Below are positions 26,853 through 34,914 of a stretch of DNA of 64,000 nucleotides, piece by piece. The first letter of the stretch is position 1. Every line of letters starts with the position of its first letter. Both the position numbers and the translations under genes were made by a program. The stretch covers positions 38,666 to 102,665 of the forward strand of contig JAZUPZ010000021.1 of assembly GCA_045605445.1 (NCBI GenBank). Direction: 5' to 3'. The notes beneath the pieces are model-generated. The model worked only from the letters and a program-made list of their open reading frames with translations. It did not search any database and was not told the DNA's origin. The stretch comes from CAZMHL01 sp045605445 (GTDB lineage: Bacteria > Bacillota > Clostridia > RGIG6154).

Positions 26853-26951
26853 ACAACAAAGCAGAATTTCATTCTCACCCTGCGCAATCGTTGAAGGGTT
26901 AATACTTTATAGTATGGTAGAGGACTGTTTTGTTGAGTTCTCTTTTTTTTA
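26853..26951 (+). promoter_or_regulatory. L20-type leader with terminator/antiterminator
   Basis: The leader can form a long-range stem (CAACAAAGCAG near 26864 with CTGTTTTGTTG at 26925-26935) that competes with a terminator: AGAGGAC (26919-26925), loop, GTTCTCT (26937-26943) and eight T. Position and layout match the known L20 leader of low-GC Firmicutes infC-rpmI-rplT operons, where free L20 favours termination. Assignment is by layout, not by covariance search. Confidence 0.7.
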
Positions 26952-26972
26952 TTTTTTCGGAGGTGTTTAGTT

Positions 26973-27488
26973 ATTAGCGGTAAACAAGATGTAATGTTAA
27001 ATGAGGAAATCAGGGATAAGGAAGTCCGTGTGATTGGTTCTCAGGGCGAACAGCTTGGAATTATGTCATCGGCTGATGCTTTGAAAATGGCAATATCCCA
27101 GAATCTCGATTTGGTAAAGATTGCACCACGTGCAGTTCCACCGGTATGTAAGATAATGAATTACGGAAAATATCGTTTTGAACTCGCAAAAAGAGATAAA
27201 GAAGCGAAAAAGAATCAGTCCGTAACTAATATCAAGGAAATCAGACTTTCCCCGACTACCGATGAGCATGACCTTCAAACAAAAGCGAATCAGGCGATTA
27301 AATTTTTGGCTAAGAAGGACAAAATTAAAGTTACAGTCAGATTCAGAGGCAGAGAGGTTGCTTATGCTAAAGCGGGAGAAGCAGTACTCGATAAGTTTGC
27401 CCAGGCAATAGCAGAACACGGTACAGTAGAAAAAAAATCTAAACTTGAAGGCAGAAATATGTTTATGTTTATTTCGCCGAAAAACTAA
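26973..27488 (+). CDS. infC: Translation initiation factor IF-3 (AUU start)
   Basis: 171 aa. Prevents subunit joining and checks start-codon pairing. Contains VMLNEEIRDKEVRVIG, IAPRAVPPVCKIMNYGKYRFE and the C-terminal RFRGRE and LEGRNMFMFISPK motifs. I start it at ATT 26973, not the internal ATG 26994, because GGAGGTG (26959-26965) is 7 nt before ATT and IF-3 genes are known to use AUU for autoregulation. The ATG at 26994 has no SD at the right distance. rpmI follows after 24 nt. Confidence 0.93.
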   Translation: MSGKQDVMLNEEIRDKEVRVIGSQGEQLGIMSSADALKMAISQNLDLVKIAPRAVPPVCKIMNYGKYRFELAKRDKEAKKNQSVTNIKEIRLSPTTDEHDLQTKANQAIKFLAKKDKIKVTVRFRGREVAYAKAGEAVLDKFAQAIAEHGTVEKKSKLEGRNMFMFISPKN

Positions 27489-27512
27489 TTAATAATTGGA
27501 AGGAGATAAAAA

Positions 27513-27710
27513 ATGCCTAAATTAAAAACCCACAGAGCTGCAGCAAAAAGATTCAGCTTAACAAAAAACGGTAAGGTAAAAAGAGGTAGCGCTTACAGAA
27601 GCCATATCTTGACTAAGAAGACAACAAAGAGAAAAAGAGGCTTAAGAAAAATGGCTTATGCTTCACCAGCTAATGCAAAAGTTATCAAAAAGTTAATTCC
27701 TTACAAATAA
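27513..27710 (+). CDS. rpmI: 50S ribosomal protein L35
   Basis: 65 aa, very basic. MPKLKTHRAAAKRF start, SHILTKKTTKRKRGLRK core and a VIKKLIPYK end are the standard L35 features. AAGGAG precedes ATG. Middle gene of the infC-rpmI-rplT operon. Confidence 0.98.
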   Translation: MPKLKTHRAAAKRFSLTKNGKVKRGSAYRSHILTKKTTKRKRGLRKMAYASPANAKVIKKLIPYK

Positions 27711-27738
27711 TTTAGAGAAAAAACAGGAGGTAAGATAA

Positions 27739-28092
27739 ATGGCTCGTATTAAAGGCGCTGTTACAACAAGAAAACGTCATAAGAAAATATTAAAACTTGC
27801 TAAAGGATACAGAGGTGCGAAAAGCAAACAGTTCAGAACTGCAAATGAAGCAGTTATGAAGTCTCTTGTATATGCTTATATTGGAAGAAAACAGAAGAAG
27901 AGAAACTTCAGACAGCTTTGGATTACAAGAATCAATGCTGCTGCAAGAGCTAATGATATTTCATATTCAAAATTTATGAACGGTTTGAAAAAAGCAAATA
28001 TCACTCTTAACAGAAAAGTTCTCGCTGATATTGCTGTTTCTGATCCTGCTGCATTTACAGCACTTGTTGAAAAAGCAAAAGAAAATCTTTAA
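27739..28092 (+). CDS. rplT: 50S ribosomal protein L20
   Basis: 117 aa. MARIKGAVTTRKRHKK start, KLAKGYRGAKSKQFRTANEA and the YAYIGRKQKKRNFRQLWI helix are diagnostic. Binds 23S rRNA early in 50S assembly and, in this operon type, also its own mRNA leader. CAGGAGG precedes ATG. Terminator 10 nt after the stop. Confidence 0.98.
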   Translation: MARIKGAVTTRKRHKKILKLAKGYRGAKSKQFRTANEAVMKSLVYAYIGRKQKKRNFRQLWITRINAAARANDISYSKFMNGLKKANITLNRKVLADIAVSDPAAFTALVEKAKENL

Positions 28093-28102
28093 TTGACAAA
28101 TT

Positions 28103-28127
28103 AAGTCCGGTAAAAACCGGACTTTTT
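28103..28127 (+). terminator. Terminator of infC-rpmI-rplT
   Basis: AAGTCCGGT, loop AAAA, ACCGGACTT, then T-tract. Confidence 0.92.
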
Positions 28128-28128
28128 G

Positions 28129-28157
28129 TTTACAAAAAAATGCTAATATGGTAAAAT
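28129..28157 (+). promoter_or_regulatory. Promoter of orphan transcript after rplT
   Basis: TTTACA (28129-28134), 17 bp, TAAAAT (28152-28157), starting immediately after the rplT terminator and 295 bp upstream of uxaB. Confidence 0.6.
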
Positions 28158-28160
28158 GGA

Positions 28161-28320
28161 TTCAGGGTGATAATGCGAAAAAGGGTTTTGTTAGAGTATG
28201 CACTTTTTAGTGTTTTTGCCAAGCTTTTTAACCGCCTTTGATGTAGTAAAAATATGATTTATCCTGAGATTTTCCTAAATGGAATGAAGCGGGGGGCAAC
28301 CGGATTTTTTACTATAATGC
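28161..28320 (+). ncRNA. Orphan structured RNA or micro-ORF between rplT and uxaB
   Basis: Fills most of the 360-bp gap. The predicted transcript can pair 28161-28170 with 28259-28268 (10 bp including GU), enclosing a small CACT-TTTT-AGTG hairpin (28201-28212) and GGTT/AACC arms. A competing 9-bp pair joins 28244-28252 to 28306-28314 (TAGTAAAAA with TTTTTACTA). ATAATGCGA occurs twice, at both ends. It also contains a 22-codon frame (ATG 28173 to TGA 28241, starting MRKRVLLEYA, amphipathic and basic) with AGGGTGA just before it. I recognise no Rfam family; RNA and peptide readings are both open. Confidence 0.35.
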
Positions 28321-28381
28321 GATAAGTATAAAAATAACTGTATAAATTTTCATAAAAATTATCCAATATTTTAAAAAATAC

Positions 28382-28410
28382 TTGTCTTTTTTGATTGGAT
28401 TATATATAAT
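28382..28410 (+). promoter_or_regulatory. Promoter for uxaBAC
   Basis: TTGTCT (28382-28387), 17 bp, TATAAT (28405-28410). Confidence 0.65.
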
Positions 28411-28451
28411 ATAATAAAAGTAAAATGAAGTTACTAAAAGGAGTCAGTAGT

Positions 28452-29750
28452 ATGAATTATGAAAAAAAAGTAAGACCGGACAAAATCATTCAGTTCGGCG
28501 AAGGTGGTTTTTTAAGAGGATTTGTTGATTGGATTTTCCAGATCGCAAATGACAAAGGTATTTTTAACGGAAATGCCGTTGTTGTTCAGCCTATTGAAAA
28601 AGGTATGTGCGATATGCTTTCTGAACAGAATTGTGTTTATACCCACATTACCAGAGGTTTGAGCAACGGGGAAGCGGTTGTTGATAAAAAAATAATCGAT
28701 ATGATTTCAAGGTGCGTTAAGCCTTATGAGAATTACGAAGAATATTTAAAGCTTGCTGAAAATCCTGATTTCAGATTTATTGTTTCCAATACAACCGAAT
28801 CGGGAATTGTATACAGAAAAGAGGACAAGCTTGAAGATGCACCGGCTGTTTCTTTCCCGGCAAAACTTACCGCTCTCCTTAATAAAAGATACAATCTCGG
28901 TCTTAAAGGCTTTATTTTTCTTCCATGCGAACTCATCAATAAGAATGGTGAAACACTTAAAAGCATTATTCTCAAGTATGCTGATGATTGGAATCTTGGA
29001 GAAGGTTTCAAAGCATGGATTGAAAATGATAATATTTTCTGCAACACGTTGGTTGACAGAATAAATACAGGTTATCCCAAGGACGAAGATCTTCAGCTTG
29101 GATACGAAGATAATATGGTTAACACAAGCGAACTTTTCCATTTGTGGGTAATTGAAGGTCCAAAATGTATTTTAGATGAAGTTCCTTTTGATAAGGCAGG
29201 ACTTAATATTATAGTAACAGACAATCTTGAAATGTACAGAACCAGAAAGGTAAGAATCCTTAACGGCGCTCACACTTCAATGATTCCATATGCAATGCTT
29301 TCCGGTCTTGAAACTGTTAAAGACTGTATGGACGACGAAAATATGAGTGCATTTGTAAAATCCTGTGTATTTGATGAAATTATTCCTACACTTGATTTAC
29401 CCGAAGAAGAACTTGTTCAGTATGCTAATGATGTTTTTGAAAGATTTAATAATCCTTTTATAAAACACTATTGTTCTGCAATTTCTCTTAACTCAGTAAG
29501 TAAATTTAAAGTAAGAGTATTGCCTTCGTTGCTTGAATACATAAAGAGAACAAATAAGATGCCTGAAAAGTTAATTTTCTCGCTTTATAATCTTATTAAA
29601 TTCTACAAAACTGATATGCCACAGGATGATCAGGCAATTATAGATTTTATGCATAATAACGATATAAAGGCAATTCTTGCAAATACAGAATTCTGGGGTG
29701 AAGATCTTTCATTCCTTTACGATGAGGTTGTAAAATATGAAAATAAATAA
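28452..29750 (+). CDS. uxaB: Tagaturonate reductase (altronate oxidoreductase)
   Basis: NADH-linked reduction of D-tagaturonate to D-altronate in galacturonate breakdown. 432 aa, mannitol dehydrogenase superfamily: N-terminal Rossmann part with QFGEGGFLRGFVDWIF, a SNTTESGIVY segment and the catalytic region around KVRILNGAHTSMIPYA. ATG 28452 follows AAAAGGAG; an upstream ATG at 28425 lacks an SD and lies close to the promoter. Its last 14 bases overlap uxaA. With uxaA and uxaC it forms a hexuronate operon. Confidence 0.92.
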   Translation: MNYEKKVRPDKIIQFGEGGFLRGFVDWIFQIANDKGIFNGNAVVVQPIEKGMCDMLSEQNCVYTHITRGLSNGEAVVDKKIIDMISRCVKPYENYEEYLKLAENPDFRFIVSNTTESGIVYRKEDKLEDAPAVSFPAKLTALLNKRYNLGLKGFIFLPCELINKNGETLKSIILKYADDWNLGEGFKAWIENDNIFCNTLVDRINTGYPKDEDLQLGYEDNMVNTSELFHLWVIEGPKCILDEVPFDKAGLNIIVTDNLEMYRTRKVRILNGAHTSMIPYAMLSGLETVKDCMDDENMSAFVKSCVFDEIIPTLDLPEEELVQYANDVFERFNNPFIKHYCSAISLNSVSKFKVRVLPSLLEYIKRTNKMPEKLIFSLYNLIKFYKTDMPQDDQAIIDFMHNNDIKAILANTEFWGEDLSFLYDEVVKYENK

Positions 29751-31116
29751 TCTTGACAATGTAGATATAGATTTAAAATCAGGACACAAATATGCTGATT
29801 GTGATATAAAAAAAGGTGAAAACATTATAAAATACGGTTTCCCTATAGGTCACGCTACCGAGGACATTAAAAAGGGCGAACACGTTCATACTCATAATAT
29901 TAAAACCAACCTTAAGGGCACATTGGAATATACATATACCCCTGTAAATGCCCAGAAAAAGATTGTAAATGAAACTAAAACATTTATGGGCTATGTAAGA
30001 GGCAACGGAGATGTTGGTATCAGAAATGAAATCTGGATTGTGAATACCGTTGGCTGTGTAAATAAAATTGCACAGAAACTGGCTGAAAAATGCGGAGTTA
30101 AATATTTCCCACATCCGTTCGGATGTTCTCAACTTGGTGATGATCAGGAACTTACACAGAAAATTCTTAAGGGAATGGTAAATCATCCGAATGCTGCCGG
30201 TGTGCTTGTACTCGGACTTGGCTGTGAAAACAATAATATTCCTCTGTTCAAGGAATTTCTTGGCGAATACGATGAAAATAGGGTTAAATTTCTTAATGTT
30301 CAGGATTTTGAGGATGAAATCGAGGAAGGCGTAAAACTTATAAACGAACTTAAAAAATATGCTTCAAAATTTGAAAGAGTGGAGCTTCCCGTAAGTAAGC
30401 TTAAAGTTGGGCTTAAATGTGGCGGAAGTGACGGTTACAGCGGAATTACTGCAAATCCTTTGGTTGGAAGTATGTCTGACAAGCTGATTGGCCTTGGCGG
30501 AAGCACAATTCTTACCGAGGTTCCTGAAATGTTCGGAGCAGAGCATCTTCTTATGCAGAGATGTGAAAATGAAGAAATTTTTAATAAAACAGTAGATCTT
30601 ATAAATGATTTTAAGGATTATTATATCCGCCATAACCAGGTTGTATACGAAAATCCTTCCCCGGGAAATAAGGCGGGAGGAATAACAACTCTTGAAGAAA
30701 AATCTTTGGGTTGTGTACAAAAAGGCGGTTTTTCTCCTGTTGTTGATGTTCTCGATTACGGTGATGTTTTAACTAAAAACGGACTTTCTCTTTTAAACGG
30801 TCCCGGAAATGATATTGTTGCTATAACGAATCTTATGGCGGCAGGAGTACACGTTATCCTATTTACAACCGGAAGAGGAACTCCACTTGGTGGTGCAGTG
30901 CCAACAGTTAAAATTGCCACAAATTCAAAACTTGCTGAAAAGAAGAAAAATTGGATTGATTTCGATGCAAGTCCACTTCTTGATGGAGTTACAATGGATG
31001 AACTTACAGACGACTTGCTTGACTTTGTAATTGAAATTGCAAATGGCAAAGAGACCAAAAACGAGATTAACGGATATTCTGAAATTTCAATATTTAAGGA
31101 TGGTGTTACATTATGA
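29737..31116 (+). CDS. uxaA: Altronate dehydratase
   Basis: Dehydrates D-altronate to 2-keto-3-deoxygluconate. 459 aa, full length: N-terminal SAF domain (about 1-80, with IGHATEDIKKGEHVHTHN) and the large C-terminal UxaA domain with GYVRGNGDVGIRNE, FGCSQLGDD, VLGLGCENN and FTTGRGTPLGGAVPTVKI. Iron-dependent enzyme by family knowledge. Starts inside uxaB and overlaps uxaC by ATGA, so all three are translationally linked. KDG kinase and aldolase genes are not in the window. Confidence 0.94.
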   Translation: MKINNLDNVDIDLKSGHKYADCDIKKGENIIKYGFPIGHATEDIKKGEHVHTHNIKTNLKGTLEYTYTPVNAQKKIVNETKTFMGYVRGNGDVGIRNEIWIVNTVGCVNKIAQKLAEKCGVKYFPHPFGCSQLGDDQELTQKILKGMVNHPNAAGVLVLGLGCENNNIPLFKEFLGEYDENRVKFLNVQDFEDEIEEGVKLINELKKYASKFERVELPVSKLKVGLKCGGSDGYSGITANPLVGSMSDKLIGLGGSTILTEVPEMFGAEHLLMQRCENEEIFNKTVDLINDFKDYYIRHNQVVYENPSPGNKAGGITTLEEKSLGCVQKGGFSPVVDVLDYGDVLTKNGLSLLNGPGNDIVAITNLMAAGVHVILFTTGRGTPLGGAVPTVKIATNSKLAEKKKNWIDFDASPLLDGVTMDELTDDLLDFVIEIANGKETKNEINGYSEISIFKDGVTL

Positions 31117-32477
31117 GTTTTATAAACGAAAAATTTATGCTTAAAACAAAAAAAGCACAGGAATTGTATGAATTTGCAAAAGATATGCCTATAATTGACT
31201 ATCATTGTCATATCAGCCCCCAAATGATTGCTGAAGATTATAAGTTTAAAAATGCTTTTGAACTTTTCCTGGGTGGTGATCACTATAAGTGGAGACAGAT
31301 CAGAACAATGGGGTTTGACGAAGAGCAGATTACAGGCTCAAAAAGCGATTATGAAAAATTTGAAGCATGGGCTGCTACTGTTCCATATTTAATCGGTAAT
31401 CCGCTTTATCACTGGACTCATTATGAGCTAAAAAAATATTTTGATATTGACGAAACTCTTTCTCCTGAAACCTGTAAGACGATTTGGGACAAGTGTAATG
31501 AACTTCTTCAGAAAGATGAATTCAGCGTAAAGAATATTATAAGAAAATCAAATGTTGAAGTTATCTGCACAACAGACGATCCAATGGACTCCCTTGAATG
31601 GCATAAAAAAATCAGAGAAGATGGTTTTGAAGTTAAAGTACTTCCTGCTTTCAGACCAGACAAAGCAGTTGAAATCGGTAAGGATACATTTATTCCGTAT
31701 ATGGAACTTATGGGAGCTGAAACGTATGGTGATGTTCTTAGAATTCTTAGCGAAAAAATAGCATTCTTCCACGAAAATGGATGTCGTGTTTCAGACCATG
31801 CTCTTGAATATGTTCCATTTGCTCTTGGTGATGCTGAAGCTGTTTTTAACAAGAAAATGAATGGCGAGTCACTTACTAAAGAAGAAATAGATATTTATAA
31901 AACAGCAGTGCTTAAACACTGTGCTGCTGAATATGTTAAACTTGACTGGGCTATGCAGCTTCATATTGGAGCACTTCGTGACAATAATACCAGAATGTAT
32001 AAAAAACTCGGACCTGATACCGGTTTTGATTCTGCGAATGACCTTTGCATAGCTGAAAGTCTTGCAAAATTCCTTGACAATCTGGAAATTGACGACGGAC
32101 TTCCAAAAACTATTCTGTATACTCTTAATGCAAAAGATAACATTACCCTTGGAACTATTCTCGGAAACTTCCAGAAAGGTCCTATGATGGGCAAGATTCA
32201 GTTTGGTTCAGCTTGGTGGTTCAATGATCACAGAGATGGTATGGAAGAACAACTTAAAGCTCTTGCAAACCTTGGAACTCTCGGAACTTTCATCGGTATG
32301 CTTACAGACTCAAGAAGTTTTGTTTCTTACGGAAGACACGACTATTTCAGAAGAATACTCTGTAACCTTATCGGCAAATGGGTTGATGAAGGGGAATATC
32401 CTGATGATGAAAAAATGCTTAAGAAAATCATTCAGGGAATAAGCTACTATAATGCAAAAGAATATTTTAAATTCTGA
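31113..32477 (+). CDS. uxaC: Glucuronate/galacturonate isomerase
   Basis: Isomerises D-galacturonate to D-tagaturonate or D-glucuronate to D-fructuronate. 454 aa, amidohydrolase-like barrel. Motifs: IIDYHCHISPQMIAEDY (metal/substrate region), TTDDPMDSLEWH, LPAFRPDKAVE, MQLHIGALRDNN and SAWWFNDHRDGM. First enzyme of the pathway although last in the operon. Strong terminator follows. Absence of uxuA/uxuB here suggests the galacturonate branch, fitting pectin as source. Confidence 0.96.
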   Translation: MSFINEKFMLKTKKAQELYEFAKDMPIIDYHCHISPQMIAEDYKFKNAFELFLGGDHYKWRQIRTMGFDEEQITGSKSDYEKFEAWAATVPYLIGNPLYHWTHYELKKYFDIDETLSPETCKTIWDKCNELLQKDEFSVKNIIRKSNVEVICTTDDPMDSLEWHKKIREDGFEVKVLPAFRPDKAVEIGKDTFIPYMELMGAETYGDVLRILSEKIAFFHENGCRVSDHALEYVPFALGDAEAVFNKKMNGESLTKEEIDIYKTAVLKHCAAEYVKLDWAMQLHIGALRDNNTRMYKKLGPDTGFDSANDLCIAESLAKFLDNLEIDDGLPKTILYTLNAKDNITLGTILGNFQKGPMMGKIQFGSAWWFNDHRDGMEEQLKALANLGTLGTFIGMLTDSRSFVSYGRHDYFRRILCNLIGKWVDEGEYPDDEKMLKKIIQGISYYNAKEYFKF

Positions 32478-32481
32478 TATG

Positions 32482-32512
32482 AAAAGGACGCTCTTAAGGA
32501 GCGTCCTTTTCA
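32482..32512. terminator. Terminator after uxaC
   Basis: 12-bp perfect arms (AAAAGGACGCTC and complement, 32482-32493 and 32499-32510), loop TTAAG, T-run. Its core 32488-32505 is repeated almost exactly at 32757-32774. Confidence 0.92.
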
Positions 32513-32774
32513 GACCATCGAAAAAGTCGTTCTGTCGCAAAAGAAAATTTCAAAACGTAAGGTTTGGTAATTTTCAACTAACAGAAAACGAATGTTTAAA
32601 ACAGAGCCTTTTCTTTTAAGAAATGGCTCTGTTTTTTGCTTTACGCGAAAATGAGACTTGTCGTACCACCGTACTGTCTGCATCCATTTTCGCGTAATAT
32701 AACTTCCTTTTTCGTAGTCTGACAGAGTGTCGATAAAGCTATCGACACTCTGAAGCACGCTCTCAAGGAGCGTC
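32488..32774. repeat. Hairpin array bounded by near-identical direct repeats
   Basis: Two 18-bp copies, ACGCTCTTAAGGAGCGTC (32488-32505) and ACGCTCTCAAGGAGCGTC (32757-32774), differ by one base. Between them lie three further hairpins: arms 32598-32608/32625-32635 (AAAACAGAGCC), arms 32641-32653/32685-32697 (TTACGCGAAAATG) and arms 32723-32735/32740-32752 (CAGAGTGTCGATA), the last two with 13-bp perfect arms. An 82-codon reverse frame (32510-32758) runs through them but is not credible as a protein. Could be a MITE-like or dispersed repeat. Confidence 0.55.
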
Positions 32775-33254
32775 TTTTTTATATATTTCTTTTCCTTCGA
32801 GTGTGGCTGATATCAATGTGTCGCCTTTGTAGGTTACTGTCATATGAAAAAAATCAGAGGGTTTTTCTATTATTTTTAGAAAGAGCTTGTCGCCTTCCCA
32901 TAATGGAAGTGAATATAACGCCTGCTTGTCAACCCACTCTAAGTTGCCTTCATCACATTCTTTGATGTTGCCTGAAAAATCATCAGAGGTGAAAAGGTGC
33001 ATAGCTTCATTTTCATATATGTCAGACTCAAAAATAACTATGCCTCTGTAGTTATAGGAATTAAGTGTAAGACCTGTTTCTTCATATACTTCCCTTAAAA
33101 GACATTGCTCGGGAGATTCACCTGCCAGGAATTTTCCGCCTACTCCGATCCATTTGTCTTTGTTCATATCATTTTCTTTTTTTACACGATGAAGCATAAG
33201 ATATTTGCCGTTTCTTTCTATATGACATAAAGTTGTTTGTTTCAAATTCAACAC
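32763..33254 (-). CDS. Nudix hydrolase (MutT-like)
   Basis: 163 aa. Complete Nudix box in the form G-x5-E-x7-REVYEETGL (GGKFLAGESPEQ is its first part), preceded by KWIGVGG. Sequence resembles 8-oxo-dGTP diphosphatases of the MutT/YtkD kind, with the C-terminal FHMTVTYKGDTL extension of that group; the true substrate is not known. Start is uncertain: GTG 33254 is the longest, but TTG 33245 lies better behind GGGGTG. The last codons (KKDAP, TGA at 32763-32765) lie inside the right-hand repeat of the hairpin array. Confidence 0.85.
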   Translation of the reverse strand: MLNLKQTTLCHIERNGKYLMLHRVKKENDMNKDKWIGVGGKFLAGESPEQCLLREVYEETGLTLNSYNYRGIVIFESDIYENEAMHLFTSDDFSGNIKECDEGNLEWVDKQALYSLPLWEGDKLFLKIIEKPSDFFHMTVTYKGDTLISATLEGKEIYKKDAP

Positions 33255-33300
33255 CCCATATAGATTCTAACACTTTATTTTTTAATATTCAATATATTTG

Positions 33301-33329
33301 TTGATTTTTAATTGTAAATGTGGTATATT
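33301..33329 (+). promoter_or_regulatory. Possible promoter for sugar/esterase operon
   Basis: TTGATT (33301-33306), 17 bp, TATATT (33324-33329), about 80 bp before the first gene. Confidence 0.45.
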
Positions 33330-33409
33330 TTTACATAGGGTGTTATGTCTTTTTGCAAGGCGTAATGAAAATCTATATGACTATTTGTATAGATAAGGAG
33401 GTAGAAAAG

Positions 33410-34300
33410 ATGATTTACAAAATAAAATCAAAAGATATTGAAGTTGCTGTTGATTCTGTTGGCGCTCAGCTTTCTTCAGTCAGGGATTGTGACGGAATTG
33501 AATACATCTGGCAGAAAAATCCGGACGTATGGGCAAAAAGTGCTCCTGTGCTTTTCCCGGTTGTAGGCAGAAGCCGCGGAGGAATTCTTGAAATAGAAGG
33601 TAAAGACTACAATATGCCTATTCACGGTTTTATTCAGGGAAGAGAAATGCCCTTATATAAAGCAGAAGAAAACAAGGTTACTTTTCTTCTTGAACAAAAC
33701 GATGAAATAAGAAAAATATATCCTTATGATTTTAAGTTTTATGTAGTGTTTGAAGTAGAAGAAAAAAAGCTTTCTGTTACATACAAAGTTGAAAACAAAG
33801 ACAGCAGAGATATGTATTTTGGTATAGGCGGACATCCAGGATTCAGCACACAACTTAAAGAAGGTGATAAGTATGAAGACTACAGAATAGAGTTTGAGTA
33901 TGATGAGCCTTTGTATTCTAATTCTTCATGTACAGAGCCTGATGTGGAAATTTGTTCAGATGAAAAATATCTTGTTGAAAAACAGGGAAATATCCTGCCG
34001 TTGAAACGTGACCTGTTTGTTAAAGATGCCATGATTTTTGAGGATATCAAGTCTAAGGTGATTTGGTTGAAATCAGACAAACACAATAAAGGAATTAAAT
34101 TCAGTTATGCAGATTATCCTACTATTGCTATCTGGTCTAAAGGTCCCGGATTCCCGGGAGCAACTTATGTTTGCTTTGAACCGTGGCAGAGTATGGGTTA
34201 CAGAACTAAGGAAGGCAGAAGGATTGAAGATAAATTTCAGATTGCCAAGCTTGAACCAAACGGTGTAAAGGAATATACTTTCGAGATTGAAATTTTGTAA
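33410..34300 (+). CDS. Aldose 1-epimerase (mutarotase) family protein
   Basis: Interconverts anomers of a free or phosphorylated aldose. 296 aa, LacX-like branch: APVLFPVVGRSRGG, MPIHGFIQGREM (catalytic His region), GIGGHPGFST with the second catalytic His, and CFEPWQSMG. ATG 33410 has AAGGAGG at 33395-33401; a longer frame to 33320 runs over the promoter. It leads a six-gene run with a kinase, a nucleotidyltransferase and three esterases, which suggests it prepares a specific anomer of a sugar for phosphorylation. Confidence 0.88.
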   Translation: MIYKIKSKDIEVAVDSVGAQLSSVRDCDGIEYIWQKNPDVWAKSAPVLFPVVGRSRGGILEIEGKDYNMPIHGFIQGREMPLYKAEENKVTFLLEQNDEIRKIYPYDFKFYVVFEVEEKKLSVTYKVENKDSRDMYFGIGGHPGFSTQLKEGDKYEDYRIEFEYDEPLYSNSSCTEPDVEICSDEKYLVEKQGNILPLKRDLFVKDAMIFEDIKSKVIWLKSDKHNKGIKFSYADYPTIAIWSKGPGFPGATYVCFEPWQSMGYRTKEGRRIEDKFQIAKLEPNGVKEYTFEIEIL

Positions 34301-34313
34301 AACGGGGATATTT

Positions 34314-34913
34314 ATGGAAAATTTAATTATAGGTATTGCAGGCGGTACCGGTTCAGGAAAATCCACTTTCACGAGTGAATTGTTGAAAGAATTTGGTGAT
34401 AATATAGCTGTTGTGCATCTTGCTAATTATTATAACAATGATTCCGGAAAAGTGAACTATGATAACCCTGCTTATCTTGATAAAGAATTGATTATTAATG
34501 ATATAGCTTCTTTAAAAAGAGGTGAAAGCATCGAATGTCCGGTGTATGATATGTCTTCTGATTCCAGACAGTGGGAAACACTACACATCGAACCGAAGGC
34601 GGTTGTGATAGTTGAAGGAATGCTTACTTTTGCAATACCGGAACTTCTTGATTTGATTGATATCAAAGTTTTTGTTGACACAGACGGCGATGAACGTATT
34701 ATCAGAAGAATACTTAAGGATGTTAATGACATAGGTAAAGATGTAGACGAAATTGTTTACAGATACCTTAATTTGATAAAACCTATGCATGCCAAATATG
34801 TTGAGCCTACCAAAAGATATGCAGATATTCTGATTAACGGTGGTCTCAATAAGGTTGCATTGGAGTTAGTAAAATTAAAAATTATAAAGGAACTTGAAGA
34901 AAGAGGTAATTAA
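34314..34913 (+). CDS. Uridine kinase-like P-loop kinase
   Basis: 199 aa, uridine kinase/phosphoribulokinase fold. P-loop GGTGSGKST at residues 8-16, a VYDMSSDSR substrate segment and VVIVEGMLTFAIPEL after it, then RRILKDVNDIG. It is most like Udk, which phosphorylates uridine and cytidine. Its position between an epimerase and a sugar nucleotidyltransferase makes a role in supplying UTP or in phosphorylating another substrate possible. SD GGGGAT, ATG 34314; the next gene starts one base after its stop. Confidence 0.82.
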   Translation: MENLIIGIAGGTGSGKSTFTSELLKEFGDNIAVVHLANYYNNDSGKVNYDNPAYLDKELIINDIASLKRGESIECPVYDMSSDSRQWETLHIEPKAVVIVEGMLTFAIPELLDLIDIKVFVDTDGDERIIRRILKDVNDIGKDVDEIVYRYLNLIKPMHAKYVEPTKRYADILINGGLNKVALELVKLKIIKELEERGN

Positions 34914-34914
34914 T

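Noticed and set aside
28161..28275. Resemblance to a TPP riboswitch (GATAATGCG and CTGAGA both present)
   Set aside because: The two motifs are in the wrong order and the rest of the conserved core is missing.
32510..32758. Reverse-strand open frame of 82 codons between uxaC and the Nudix gene
   Set aside because: It runs through several perfect hairpins, has no ribosome site and no family pattern; the open frame is a by-product of the repeats.
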